Origin: Dactylorhiza incarnata | Taxonomy: Eukaryota > Streptophyta > Magnoliopsida > Asparagales > Orchidaceae | NCBI GenBank assembly: GCA_033032865.1 | Contig: JAWHQI010000049.1 | Coordinates: 2,356,001-2,420,000, forward strand | Length of the DNA stretch: 64,000 bases | Direction: 5' to 3' | In this document: positions 23,190 through 32,873 of the stretch, one piece after another | Layout: the number at the start of each line of letters is the position of its first letter | How positions within the stretch are numbered: position 1 is the first letter of the stretch | The notes under the pieces: model-generated | Databases searched by the model: none | What the model was told of the DNA's origin: nothing | What the model saw: the letters and a program-made list of their open reading frames with translations, nothing else | Program-made: the position numbers and the translations under genes

Positions 23190-23635
23190 ACATGCCCTCG
23201 GTCACGGGCGTGACCAAGGGCGTGACACAGCTTGGAGTGCGAATAGCCAGAACAGCTGGATGCAGGCTGGCATCTAGAAGGCTTGACCGGCGACTTCTGG
23301 AACACGGCCTAGGTCACGGGCGTGACCTGGGTCGGTTGGCTGGAGCTTGAGCTGGGCGAGACACCAGGCGTGTCCTTGTTCTTCTAGAAGAAATTGCTGA
23401 GTCACGGCCTCGGTCACGGGCGTTACCCGATCACGGCCGTGACATTGGGCGTGACATTGACATCTTGGCTCGAATCTGGGCTTGGTCAATCAACATGGGC
23501 GTGACTGATGCACCCGGCCTCGGTCACGGGCGTGACCGAGGGCGTGACTTGGGTTTGAGCTGAGAAAATCACAGAGAATTGAAATTGTCAGGCATTAGTG
23601 AACACGCCCTTGGGCACGGGCGTGTCAGAGGGCGT
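23190..23635. repeat. U3 array of GGTCACGGGCGTGACC-type palindromes, Athila 1 5' LTR
   Basis: Exact copies are at 23200-23215, 23312-23327 and 23522-23537, with several partial copies. Compared with the other LTR some copies are intact here but mutated there, mostly by C/T or G/A changes. Confidence 0.75.
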
Positions 23636-23802
23636 GTCTTAACAAAATTACAGAATTTTTACCAAATTAAAATAAAACTAAGTTTAAAATCAAAAATAAC
23701 AAAAACAAACATTTATTCATTAATTTACATATATTATTTACAAATCTAATTAAAATTATACTAAAAACTATATAGAAAAAGGCGTATATTTACTATTCAT
23801 CA

Positions 23803-23846
23803 AGTGACCAAAATTTTCGTCACTAAATGTCAAATTTCTTGTAGTG
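23803..23846. repeat. CACTA right terminal inverted repeat
   Basis: The segment starts with the second copy of the Athila target duplication (AGTGA), continues with one sub-terminal repeat pair, and ends TTTCTTGTAGTG, the complement of the left terminus. SIRE RNase H coding sequence follows directly after the AAC duplication. Confidence 0.9.
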
Positions 23847-23983
23847 AACATGTAGAATGTAAAGACATCTGTCTTGAATTTGTCCCCACTGACAAACAAG
23901 TAGCTGATATCTTTACAAAGCCACAGTATGAATCTAAATTCAATGCTTTCAAAATTGATCTTGGCATGCTTAGTATAGAATAG
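23847..23983 (+). pseudogene. RNase H C-terminal end of SIRE pol, right of the CACTA insertion
   Basis: After the AAC duplication the coding frame of the RT/RNase H at 4145-5594 resumes without shift. It gives the standard copia end (VADIFTKP within it) and stops at TAG 23981-23983. The two halves confirm that the 18-kb CACTA block is a clean insertion in this gene. Confidence 0.9.
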
Positions 23984-24479
23984 TCCTAAATGTATGAGTA
24001 ATAGCTCTCACTATTGTTGATTATGAATGGTAAATTATCAAACATTACATTACTGTACACTACAACTTAGTGAGATGATTAGGACCCATCTTAAGCCAAA
24101 ACATCTACATTAGGTCTAAACTCTATGTTCAGCAAAACTGCAGGAGTATATTCAGCTGAATCAGCTGAGAAAAATCCCAGCTGAACCGCTGAGACGAGCA
24201 AACTATCCCAGTGGTTGACAGTTCACTATCCCAGCCGCCTAGGTCTCCGTCTCAGTTGAACCGCTGAGACGAGGTATGTTCAGTATGAAAACTATTAATT
24301 AACCTAAAACTCCTTAACACAACAAGGCAATTAAGTCTAAAAGCCTAGGGTTAAAAAAAATGAAACTAAAATTCTATAAATAGAAACACTGTAACCTAAA
24401 ACACACCACAAAGCCAAACCCTTAGCCATCGAGACGATTCATCTTCTCTCCCATCTCAGCGCCTCGATTTTCTGATTCC
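23984..24479 (+). other. Spacer between pol and env-like ORF of SIRE-type element
   Basis: This is non-coding. It contains two copies of TGAACCGCTGAGACGAG (at about 24182-24198 and 24258-24274) and related CCCAG/CAGCTGA words. A TATA-like stretch CTATAAATAG lies near 24375, about 100 bases before the env-like ATG, so the downstream ORF may have had its own promoter. Confidence 0.5.
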
Positions 24480-26050
24480 ATGGCGCCAAAGAGCTCAAAA
24501 GATCTCTTGGAGGGCTATGAAATAGTAAGATATGGATTCTCTCATGCCTCAGAAGAAATATGACATGTGATTCATCTAATGGAAGCTCAAGGTCTGGAGC
24601 ACATGCTATCTGAACCGTGCTGCATTCTCAGAACTAAAGTTCTGGAATGATTCAATAATGTCAAATTATCTCCTTCCAAAACCATCCTGAAGTCAAAGAT
24701 AGGAAGTGAGAAGATAAAGATTACAGCTAAAAGGTTGGAGAAGGGGCTGAAATTAACTCCATGTAGTAAAACTGAAGAGGAGGAAATATCTGAAAAGGAT
24801 AAGAGGACTGCCCTAAAGTGGACAGGATACAGTGATACTAAGACTAGTTGTCTAAGGAGGAAGTTCTTCAATCAACAGGGGAAGTTGTTGTCTGATATAG
24901 TAGGCAAAGCAATCCTATGCAAGCCTGGATCACATGACACTATCTCACAGTTCATGTTTGAATTAATGACTAGGATAATTCTGTCCAAGAGAACCTCATG
25001 GGGAGAAGTTATCTTTCAAAGGATAAAGGAATCTCTACAAGCCCCCAATATGGGAAGAATACTATCTTTGTAGCTACAGAATAGTCATTCTGAGATCTTT
25101 GCAAACTCAAAGGAGTCAAATCTCCATTATCTCAAGAGAATGGACATTATGACTCTGGATAGATTCTCCAGAGTGCTCCCTATGAGCCAGCCATCTGTGG
25201 CAAAGAAAAAGAAGAAAGATTCATCTCAGCACAAATCAGACTCATCCTCAAAGTCAAATGGGTCTGAAAATGAAGATAATCATGGGTCTGATCGTAGATC
25301 TGGCAGCAACCCTATGAACATTGATAATGAAGAGGTCCCCAGGACAAATGAGGAGCCCCAAGGAAGTGTTGTGCCCAATCCTGAGCCAACCCAGATGAAT
25401 GCTGATCCAGCTGTTCATCAAGCTGAAGATGAATTTCCCAATTCACCTATCCCTGGTAAATTAGGATTTTAGTTAGGCCTCTCTTTTCTATCAATAGTAT
25501 AGTCTAGGTGTCTAACTCATCAATCACTTTTCAGGTGACCTTAGACAAAATTCTCCTCCTATGGATGCCCCAAGTGAGGGGAGCATAGCCCTGCCTATGA
25601 AGGAGGAGGTGGGTATGCTAGTGGGGGAGAACATGAACAGGAATCAATCCCTCCAAATCTACAGGGTACACTTAATGCCCCATCTGAGGGGGAGCAGATC
25701 CCTAATGATGGGAGGGCTAATGCTCAAAGTGGAGCTGAAGAGATGGTTGAAAAGGAATTACCCCAGGAAAGGCCAGTTACAGTTCTGGACACATCTAACC
25801 TGATAAACTCAATACAAACAATGATTGAGGGTCAGATGTTGTCTATGAAAGAGATTGTTGCTGAAAAGGTTCCTGATGTATCTACCCAGATAAGGAATGA
25901 ATTGCATACAACAAGAGCTGCATTGACTCAGGAGATCCAGGCCAGTGAGCAAAGAATGGAGTCAAGAGTGGCTGAAGTGAGAACTGAACTGAATGCCCAA
26001 GTTAATGATGTCAAAACTGCATCAGATCATATCCTTCTGCAGATGACAAG
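24480..26050 (+). pseudogene. Env-like (extra) ORF of SIRE-type element, decayed and truncated
   Basis: The ATG at 24480 opens MAPKSSKDLLEGYEIVRYG. Several stops (after ASEEI near 24560, after TKVLE near 24647, after MGRILSL near 25072) break it. Recognisable blocks are KITAKRLEKGLKLTPCSKTE, LKWTGYSDTKTSCLRR and GKLLSDIVGKAILCKPGSHD, then an acidic Ser/Asp/Asn/Pro-rich part (25195-25470). A probable coiled coil follows (25790-26040, ending ASDHILLQMTS). SIRE/Maximus elements have an extra ORF of this kind after pol, often called env-like, with no proven function. Copia element 2 inserts at 26051 and removes the end. Confidence 0.65.
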
Positions 26051-26225
26051 TGTTGGAGTTACCATTGTGATCTAGAAGTGGTCAAACATGTAATGTCACT
26101 GCCAACGCGATATGAGCCTGCAGGGTCGCACATAAGAGCATGTGGAGAAGTTGGTAGATTGACTATGTTGGTAAAGGTTACCAATCACCATAAAGAATGG
26201 GGGAAGTTCAGCAAATGTTGCTGTC

Positions 26226-26520
26226 TGAATTCGTCGGGTTTACATGGATGGAATTCGTCGGATTCGTCAGAATTCATCGGGTCGTTCCGTGGAAACTTGG
26301 CGAACTGTGACAGAGATCATTAACTCGGCAAATGTTGCCGTCTGTTGTGATTCATCGGAATATGTCGGGATTCATCGGATTGTTCCGTGGAATCTCGACG
26401 AATTATCACAGAGAGCCTTAACTAAGCAATTGTTGCCGTCTGTTGTGATTCGTCGGAATTCGTCGGATTGTCCCGTGAAATCTCGACGAATGCTGTTCCG
26501 TGGAATCCCGACGAATTGTA
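26226..26520. repeat. U3 array of TTCGTCGG/CGACGAA words, copia element 2
   Basis: About a dozen copies or near copies are seen (ATTCGTCGG, ATTCATCGG, TCTCGACGAAT), mixed with repeated GTTCCGTGGAA and TGTTGTGATTC phrases. The unit is a loose repeat of about 100-130 bp. It ends about 70 bases upstream of the TATA box. Confidence 0.7.
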
Positions 26521-26587
26521 ACAGAAGCCCCATTCTGCTGTGTGGTCTGCGGATAACGATTCTTCATGAAGTTGTTTATCCTTTGGG

Positions 26588-26595
26588 TATAAATA
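26588..26595 (+). promoter_or_regulatory. TATA box of copia element 2 LTR
   Basis: TATAAATA in GGGTATAAATAGGAC is the likely core promoter for the gag-pol transcript. Confidence 0.65.
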
Positions 26596-26635
26596 GGACT
26601 TCTTTTAGGGTTCTCTTAACCGAACGAAATAGAAG

Positions 26636-26735
26636 CCGACGGAAGGAGTTCCGCTAGCCCTCGACGGAAGGAGTTCCGCTCGTCCTAGACGGAAGAAGTT
26701 CCTCTCGAACCCTAGACGGAAGGGGTTCCGTCTGA
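26636..26735 (+). repeat. Minisatellite in copia element 2 LTR
   Basis: About four copies of a 26-30 bp unit close to GACGGAAGGAGTTCCGCTCG lie downstream of the TATA box. Each holds a small inverted repeat, GGAA...TTCC, so the R/U5 RNA could form serial hairpins. Confidence 0.65.
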
Positions 26736-27087
26736 ATCGCCTCCGACGACTTCCTCACCGACGATTGTCGCCGGTGCTGTTCTTCCTGAAGCGGATCTAG
26801 CAATCTGTGGAAGCGCAAGGTGTAGTCTTCTTCTCCCGGCTCGTGTGGACTGCTGTAGAGACATGGACATTATTCCACGTGAGAACTCTTGCAAAGCCGA
26901 CCAAGGCAATCTTCTTCGTGGAGCATCTAGGTTGGATTTGATCCAATCCCGTCAAGGTAATTTCATACCTAGCATTTTGTTTAACTTCTTGATTCAACAT
27001 TCATGGTCGATCCGAATCTTTTGGGTTGTTTCTCTTCATTTTCCGCTGCGCCTACATTTGATGTATGGTTCTAGAAAAACCCAATAG

Positions 27088-27100
27088 TGGTATCAGAGGC
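27088..27100 (+). promoter_or_regulatory. Primer binding site of copia element 2
   Basis: TGGTATCAGAGGC is the standard complement of the initiator methionine tRNA used by plant copia elements. It lies one base after the LTR. Confidence 0.9.
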
Positions 27101-28133
27101 AGGTTCTGGTCATGAATGTTGTTTCAGAAGTTTGGTTATTCCAGTACGTGCAAATCTAGGTATTTAGAAGTGTTCTAAATGTCAAGATTTCTTCCTGGAA
27201 CATCAAATGTTGATGATTTTTCAAAGGGGGTCTTGGTACCCCGCCAGGAATGTTTGGGATTTCGTGGTAATTTCTAATTGTTAGAACTTGTTGTCTCCTT
27301 AGCAGTAACTGTCCCTCAAGTGGTTAATGAACCCTTGTATTGTTTTGGATTTTGAATCCAACAATGAGAGACGAGCTTGTCTACTGCTTTAAGTCGAGTT
27401 GTCTTTGCCTTTGTCCAATGCATGTAAATCTGAAGTTTTGGAAGAGTTCTAAATGTCCAGATTTAGCCCTTTCGTCTATCAAAGGTTGATAGTCTTATGT
27501 TGTGCACATAAGGGATGCATGTGGATTTTAGAATGCTTATTTTTCTGTGGATGTGCACTTTGATCAAATGTTGATCATGGTTAAGTGTTAACCTATTATT
27601 TAAAATTAAAATCCCTTCATCAAATATTAAGTGTTCGGATGCCTTCCGATGGATGACACTCTTCCTGCCTCGATTGATGAAGTGTGGGCTTGCCAAAGCA
27701 AGGTGCATTAATCTATCTTGGTAAGGGTGCGAGCGGATAATTGTGATATCCCACTGTCGACATCGGGTCTAGCTTAACTAGGTGACCTCAAAGGTTGAGT
27801 GCCTAGAGGCATAGGGTTGGCATGCACCATATGATGGATGCGAATAAGGAGTTATTCACCAGCCATACAATTGTTGCATGAGGATGCAATTGGCAAGCGT
27901 TGCCTACCTAAATAACCGCATTATGAGAGGAACGCCAAAGCGGACTCGTGGTGTTGGTGAAATACGGATCTTGTCCACTAAGAGAGTAGCTCGCATGGAC
28001 TCTCCGAATTGATAGTGAGGGTTATCAATTTGAATAAAATAGTGGGAGTATTTAATTGAAGTCCAAATTAAAATAAATTGTTTTTTGAAATTAAGGTACT
28101 GATTAAATTCTGCATGAATTCTTATAGAATTCC
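27101..28133 (+). other. Untranslated leader of copia element 2
   Basis: About 1 kb lies between the primer site and the gag start. It has no ORF of note. Long leaders carrying packaging signals are usual in such elements. Confidence 0.6.
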
Positions 28134-30710
28134 ATGGCAAGTGGTTCACATTCCACCTTGTCCCTGAGAGCTATCCTTGAGAAGGACAAGCTAAGTGGGA
28201 CGAATTATATGGACTGGTATAGGAACCTGAGAATTGTTCTCAGGCAAGAGCGAAAGCTCTACGTCTTGGAAGAAGAAGCCCCCGAGGTGCCGACCGGGAA
28301 CTCGTCCCGTGTTGATAAGGATGCTTATAAGAAGTATACCGATGACGCCTTAGACGTTGAGTGTCTTATGCTTGCCACCATGAACTCTGAGCTTCAGAAG
28401 CAACACGAGAACATGGGGTGCAAGGAGATTGACGAGCACCTAAAGAAAATGTTTCAAGGGCAAGCTCGTCAAGAGAGGTTCGATGTCACGAAGGCCTTAT
28501 TTCAGTGCAAAATGGGAGCTCGAGACTCAGTTGGTACTCACGTACTCAAGATGATTGGGTATATTGAGAACCTAGAGAGACTGGGTTTTCCTCTGGGTCA
28601 AGAGTTGGCCACAGATCTTATCCTGCAATCATTGCCGGATAGTTATGAGCAGTTTGTCTTGAACTACAACATGAATGAAATAGACAAGACACTGCCCGAG
28701 CTCCTAGGCATGTTGCGAACTGCCGAGATAAACATGAAGAAGGCCAAGCCTGCTAGTCCCATATTGATGGTACATAAAGGCAAGGGTAAGGCCAAGGGCT
28801 TCAAGAAGACGAAGGTGGGACCTAAGTCACATCTTGAGCCCAAGTCTTCTGCGCTGAAAAAGAAGAGCACCGTGAAGGAAGGGAAATGCCACCACTGTGG
28901 CAAGGCTGGTCATTGGAGGAGGAATTGTCCTTCGTACATTGACGGTCTGCGGAAAATGAAGGGAGGTATGACTTCCGCTTCGAATATTTACGTTATAGAG
29001 ATAAACCTTTCTCCTCCTTCATCTTGGGTATTGGATACCGGATGTGGTTCTCACATTTGTACAAATGTGCAGGAACTGGGAAGGAGGAGATTGCTGAGTA
29101 AAGGAGAGGTGGACCTGCGCGTCGGCAATGGAGCAAGAGTTGCTGCTGCAGCCGTAGGGGTTTACCGTCTTTCTTTGCCCAGTGGGCTTGTAATAGAACT
29201 TAATAATTGTTATTATGTTCCGGCCATAACTAGAAACATTATATCCATTTCATGCTTAGACATGATTGGATTTTCTTTTATAATTAAGAACAATTGTTGT
29301 TCTATATTTAAGAATGATGTTTGTTATGCTGTAGCTCAATTGTTTAATGGACTTTATGTTTTGAACCTAGACCATCCGATCTATAATGTAGATAATAATA
29401 AAAGACTAAGAACAAATGACTCAAATCCTACATATCTCTGGCATTGTCATTTGGGCCATATAAACGAGAAGCGCATATCCAAGCTCCATAAAGATGGACT
29501 ATTGGACTCATTTGATTATGAATCATTTAAGCGATGCGAGTCTTATTTATTAGGCAAGATGACTAAAGCCCCTTTCACTGCTTATACTGAGAGGGCTGAG
29601 GATCTCTTGGGTGTTGTACATAGTGATGTATGCGGGCCCATGAGTTCTATGGCTAGAGGTGGGTTTTTCTACTTCGTTACATTTACTGATGATTTCAGTA
29701 GATACGGATACATGTATCTTATGAAGTGCAAATCCAAAACTTTTGAAAAGTTCAAAGAGTTTAAAAATGAAGTGGAGAACCAATTGGGTAAAAAGGTTAA
29801 AGCACTCCGATCTGATCGAGGTGGCGAATACCTGAGTCATGAGTTCCGTGATCATCTGAAAGAGTGTGGTATTGTATCACAGCTCACTCCACCTAGGACA
29901 TCGCAGCATAATGGTGTGTCTGAGAGGAGAAATCGTACTCTGTTAGACATGGTACGGTCGATGATGAGTCATGCAGACTTGCATGTTTCCTTTTGGGGTT
30001 TTGCTTTAGAGACTGCTGCAATGACACTGAATCGCGCTCCGACGAAAATGGTTCTAAAGACACCATATGAGATATGGACTGGGAAGCGTCCTAGTATGTC
30101 ATTCATTAAAATTTGGGGCTATGAGGCATACGTACGACGTCAAATGCCTGACAAGCTGGAACCCAAATCAGATAAGTGTTATCTGGTGGGATATCCTAAG
30201 GAAACGAAAGGATATTACTTTTACCTACCGTCTGAGGGCAAAGTGTTTGTCGCAAGGACGGGTGTCTTCTTGGAGAAAGAGTTCTTGTCAAGAAAGACGC
30301 AAAAGGTAGAACTTGAAGAATTTCAAGAACCACAAGTAATGAATGAACCAGAATTGGATTCTGAGCCAGGACTACAAGATGTTGTAGCTGGAGAACCTGC
30401 TCAAGAGACACAAGTCCTACGTAGATCTGGTAGACCAAGATTTGAGCCTGAGAGATATGGATTTCTCGTGTCTCAAATAGGTAATGTGTTGCTTATGGAT
30501 CATGATGATGAACCAGCGACCTACCAAGAGGCTATGAATGGACCGGACTCCGACAAATGGCTTGAGGCTATGAAATCCGAAATGGACTCCATGTATACAA
30601 ACCAAGTTTGGAACTTGGTGGAACCACCTGAAGGGGTACGACCCATAGGGTGCAAGTGGGTCTTCAAGAAGAAGACCGATATGGATGGGAATGTACAGAC
30701 ATTCAAAGGG
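28134..30710 (+). pseudogene. gag-pol: Gag-protease-integrase polyprotein of copia element 2, truncated in RT
   Basis: The frame is open for about 859 codons. Gag is 1-230, with a CCHC knuckle at C252, C255, H260, C265. Protease DTG is at 301-303 (WVLDTGCGSH). The pre-integrase finger starts WHCHLGH (H437, H442), but its Cys pair reads C468-E-S-Y471, so the second Cys is replaced by Tyr. The integrase triad D498, D561, E597 has the classic D-35-E spacing. RT begins at about 809 (WLEAMKSEMDSM) and ends after QTFKG, where foreign sequence adds 27 unrelated residues before a stop at about 30794. The break, not point decay, is the main damage. Confidence 0.9.
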
Positions 30711-31176
30711 CGAGATTGTTGGACATCTTTCAATTTTGAACTAAAACTCATATTTTTACTTATGATTTTCATGCTTACAAAAAGATGTTTCTAATAATCT
30801 TCCGCTTGCTTAAAACTCTTATCTATTTATTCTAAATCTCTTCAATATTATGCTTAAACTCTTTATCATTTCATATATTACAAAAGCTCGATCATGATTT
30901 ATAACTAGCTTAAAGAATGTCTCCTTACTACCCTCACCCTACCTTCTTTTGATAATACCAAAAGGGGGAGATTGATTGAAGAAATCTATATAGGAGAATA
31001 ACTAGCTAAAACAATAATTTCATTTATGTAGGGGGAGCATTAAGATAGGGGGAGTATGCACATTTCTCATGCTTATCATATTCTATAGTTGCACTATTTA
31101 TCATGCTTATCATATACTATAAACATTAATGTTGATTTCTTGCTAAGAGGATTTGTTATTATCAAAAGGGCGAGAT
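30711..31176 (+). other. 3' internal end of an old gag-only copia element
   Basis: This stretch is homologous to 38400-38946 (shared phrases such as CATCTTTCAATTTTGAAC and AGCTCGATCATG) and ends in the polypurine tract next to LTR A. It starts directly at the break of copia element 2. The first 16 bases repeat the PPT and LTR start (22-bp direct repeat, 30705-30726 and 31165-31186). The main 5' part of this element is missing. Confidence 0.75.
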
Positions 31177-31534
31177 TGTTGGACATGTGTGTCACATCCC
31201 TTTGTTTGAGAATAACAAATCCCAAATTGTATTTGATCTTGCTTGTCGTGTGTTTATAGTGTGCAGGAACTATAGGTGCAATACTCCACAGGTAGAAAGC
31301 ATCATGGAACCAATAAACTGAACTGGAGCACTACCGTCAGCGTTAGGGGTTAATGCAGATGCTAACGCTACCGCCAGTGCTACCACTACCGCCTGGCACT
31401 ATCTAAAGTTTGTGCAAAGCACCGCGCCACCGACGGTTTCGCAACCGCTCCACACAAGCGCTACCGCCAGCGCTAGCGCTACCGCCAGCACTATCTCAAG
31501 GTCGTGCACAGCGCCACGCCGCCGACGCAACTGT

Positions 31535-32824
31535 TGTTGGAAATGTGTGTCACATCCCTTTGTTTGAGAATAACACATCCCATATTGTATTTGATATTGC
31601 TTGTAGTGTGTTTATAGAGAGCAGGAACTATAGGTGCAAAACTCCACAGGTAGAAGGCAGCATGGAATCAAACTTTTGAAAGGAGCAGCACTAACGCCAG
31701 CACTATCGCTAACGCCGGGCGCTAGCTCGTTCGACAAACTTGAAGCTCCGTTCGACGAAAATTTTTGTTCGACGAAATTGGAGTTCCGTTCGACGAAAGT
31801 TTGTTCCACCACGCCGCCGACGGTTTCACAACCGCTACCGCCAGCGCTAGAGCTACCGCCAGGCGCTATCTCAAGTTCGTGCACAGCGTCACGCCGCTAA
31901 CGGTTTCACTACCACTCCACACGAACGCTACCGCAGGTGCTAGTAGCTACCGCAGGCGGTAGCGAGAAGTTCTATATATTGGAGCTTTGCTTCTTGTTTT
32001 GGCGAATCCATCCCAGAGAGGTTGCAAGTGCCACAATTCTACTGCTGTTATGCTGCCGAAGATGGATCTCCCACTAAAAGCTTAGGGAGAATTCTGGAGG
32101 AGGACTACGTCATGCTTCATCCGAAGGACGATCGCTTTGACCTCGCTTATACTACAGCGATCTTTCATCTCCGACTTCAGAAGATCTCATATAGGGAGTT
32201 TTATTATTGTTATCATTACTTTTTTTTATTCCATACTTTCTTTGTAACCGTTTAGTTAATTCGCCTTGTGTTGGCGACTAGTTCTAGGTGATTAGATCTA
32301 GGGGGGCTCAAGGCCATATCCGGGGAAGGATTGGCTAGAGCGGCTTGAGGCCTTATCCGGGGAAGGATAGGCTAAAGCCAACCGGTTTGTGTGGATACAA
32401 GTCCGTATAGAAAAGGAAAAGATACTTACTTTTGTACGCCTCAGATTTCTAGCGATATTGAAATCAAATTTATGCAAACACGTTTTTATATAAATAAAAT
32501 CATGTCTCTATTTGTGTTTACTTGATTTCTCTCCTTTGGCGTTATCTCTAAAATATTGGTTACAAAATTTTCAATTAAAATTACATTATCTAAATTGTTT
32601 ATTTCAGTCTCTTAATCATAAAACAATTTAGTACTTATTTCTAAACTTGAAAATTATGATATTCTCACAAATTAGCTAAATTGTCATTTTGCCTTTCTCA
32701 TATTATAAAACAATTTAGTAATTTTCATAAAATTATAAGAAAGAAATTTTTATTCCCTTATTCACCCCCCCCCCCCCCCCCCCCCCCCCCCCGCCCCCCT
32801 CTAAGGGCGCCGTAAGATCCAACA
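31535..32824 (+). repeat. LTR B (5' LTR) of gag-only copia
   Basis: TGTTGGAAATGTG to GATCCAACA, 1290 bp. U3 (about 31680-31960) is filled with CGCTACCGCC, AGCGCTAG and GTTCGACGAA words. A TATA-like TATATAT is at 31973-31979. Downstream there is a duplicated ATATCCGGGGAAGGATTGGC phrase (near 32318 and 32354) and a run of 28 C at 32765-32792. Confidence 0.85.
31680..31960. repeat. U3 word array of gag-only copia LTR B
   Basis: Two CG-rich words alternate: CGCTACCGCC/AGCGCTAGCGCT-type words and GTTCGACGAA (three exact or near-exact copies between 31730 and 31800). The array ends about 15 bases before the TATA-like box. LTR C has the same array at about 39100-39420 with extra GTTCGACGAA copies. 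Confidence 0.7.
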
Positions 32825-32826
32825 AA

Positions 32827-32838
32827 TGGTATCAGAGG
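32827..32838 (+). promoter_or_regulatory. Primer binding site of gag-only copia
   Basis: TGGTATCAGAGG, complementary to initiator methionine tRNA, lies two bases after LTR B. Confidence 0.9.
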
Positions 32839-32873
32839 ATAGGTTATTCCAAACGGTTTAAAAACCAGGAATA

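Larger units (their letters stand above)
11099..23802 (-). mobile_element. Athila-type Ty3/gypsy LTR retrotransposon (Athila 1)
   Basis: This 12.7-kb element has LTRs of 2425 and 2423 bp and a 5-bp target duplication AGTGA (11094-11098, 23803-23807). It lies inside the sub-terminal repeats of the CACTA element. Read on the - strand the order is 5' LTR, tRNA-Asp primer site, gag-protease, RT, RNase H, integrase, a 2.6-kb non-coding stretch where other Athila elements may carry an env-like gene, PPT and 3' LTR. The LTRs differ by roughly 1-2% by eye, so the insertion is fairly young. An integrase deletion, a frameshift and stops make it defective. Confidence 0.92.
21380..23802 (-). repeat. Athila 1 LTR (5' LTR in element sense)
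   Basis: This is the second copy of the LTR at 11099-13523, with scattered substitutions and small indels (for example CTCTCTCTCT shortened near the left edge). As the 5' LTR it would drive transcription leftward through gag and pol. The primer binding site adjoins its left edge. Confidence 0.93.
5595..23846. mobile_element. CACTA (En/Spm-type) DNA transposon, enlarged by nested insertions
   Basis: The left end reads CACTACAAGAAAATTGATAT and the right end is its inverted counterpart (CACTACAAGAAATTTGACAT on the - strand). The two termini match over about 35 bases with few differences. A 3-bp target duplication AAC (5592-5594 and 23847-23849) flanks it, as expected for CACTA. Sub-terminal repeats built on TTTAGTGACGAAA lie at both ends. 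Without the nested CACTA-like element (7182-9296) and the Athila element (11099-23802), only about 3.4 kb is its own DNA. I see no transposase domain, so it looks non-autonomous. Exon-like stretches inside may be captured or remnant genes. Orientation cannot be set. Confidence 0.93.
1..26050 (+). mobile_element. SIRE/Maximus-type Ty1/copia retrotransposon, interrupted
   Basis: This is the outermost element on the left. Its 5' LTR and primer site lie before the window. In order it has a very long gag, then protease, integrase and RT/RNase H in the copia order (IN before RT), a spacer, and an env-like ORF. A long gag with two CCHC knuckles and an extra ORF after pol are marks of the SIRE/Maximus lineage (family knowledge). 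The element is interrupted by a CACTA transposon between 5594 and 23847, and its env-like part is cut by a second copia element at 26051. Stops and frameshifts in pol show that it is dead. Its 3' LTR is not recognisable in the window. Confidence 0.85.
26051..27086 (+). repeat. 5' LTR of copia element 2
   Basis: The LTR runs from TGTTGGAGTTACC to AAACCCAATA (the last bases probably once CCAACA), about 1036 bp, and is followed one base later by the primer site. U3 holds many TTCGTCGG/CGACGAA words (26226-26520). A TATAAATA box is at 26588-26595. A four-copy minisatellite follows at about 26636-26735. Confidence 0.8.
26051..30710 (+). mobile_element. Ty1/copia retrotransposon 2, 5' part only
   Basis: This element has a 5' LTR, a Met-tRNA primer site, a 1-kb leader and a long uninterrupted gag-PR-IN-RT frame. 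It stops abruptly at about 30707-30711 in the first motif of RT, where DNA of another copia family begins. The rest of RT, RNase H and the 3' LTR are absent from the window. It inserted into the env-like ORF of the SIRE element (left flank ACAAG). Its lineage within copia is not assigned. Confidence 0.88.
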
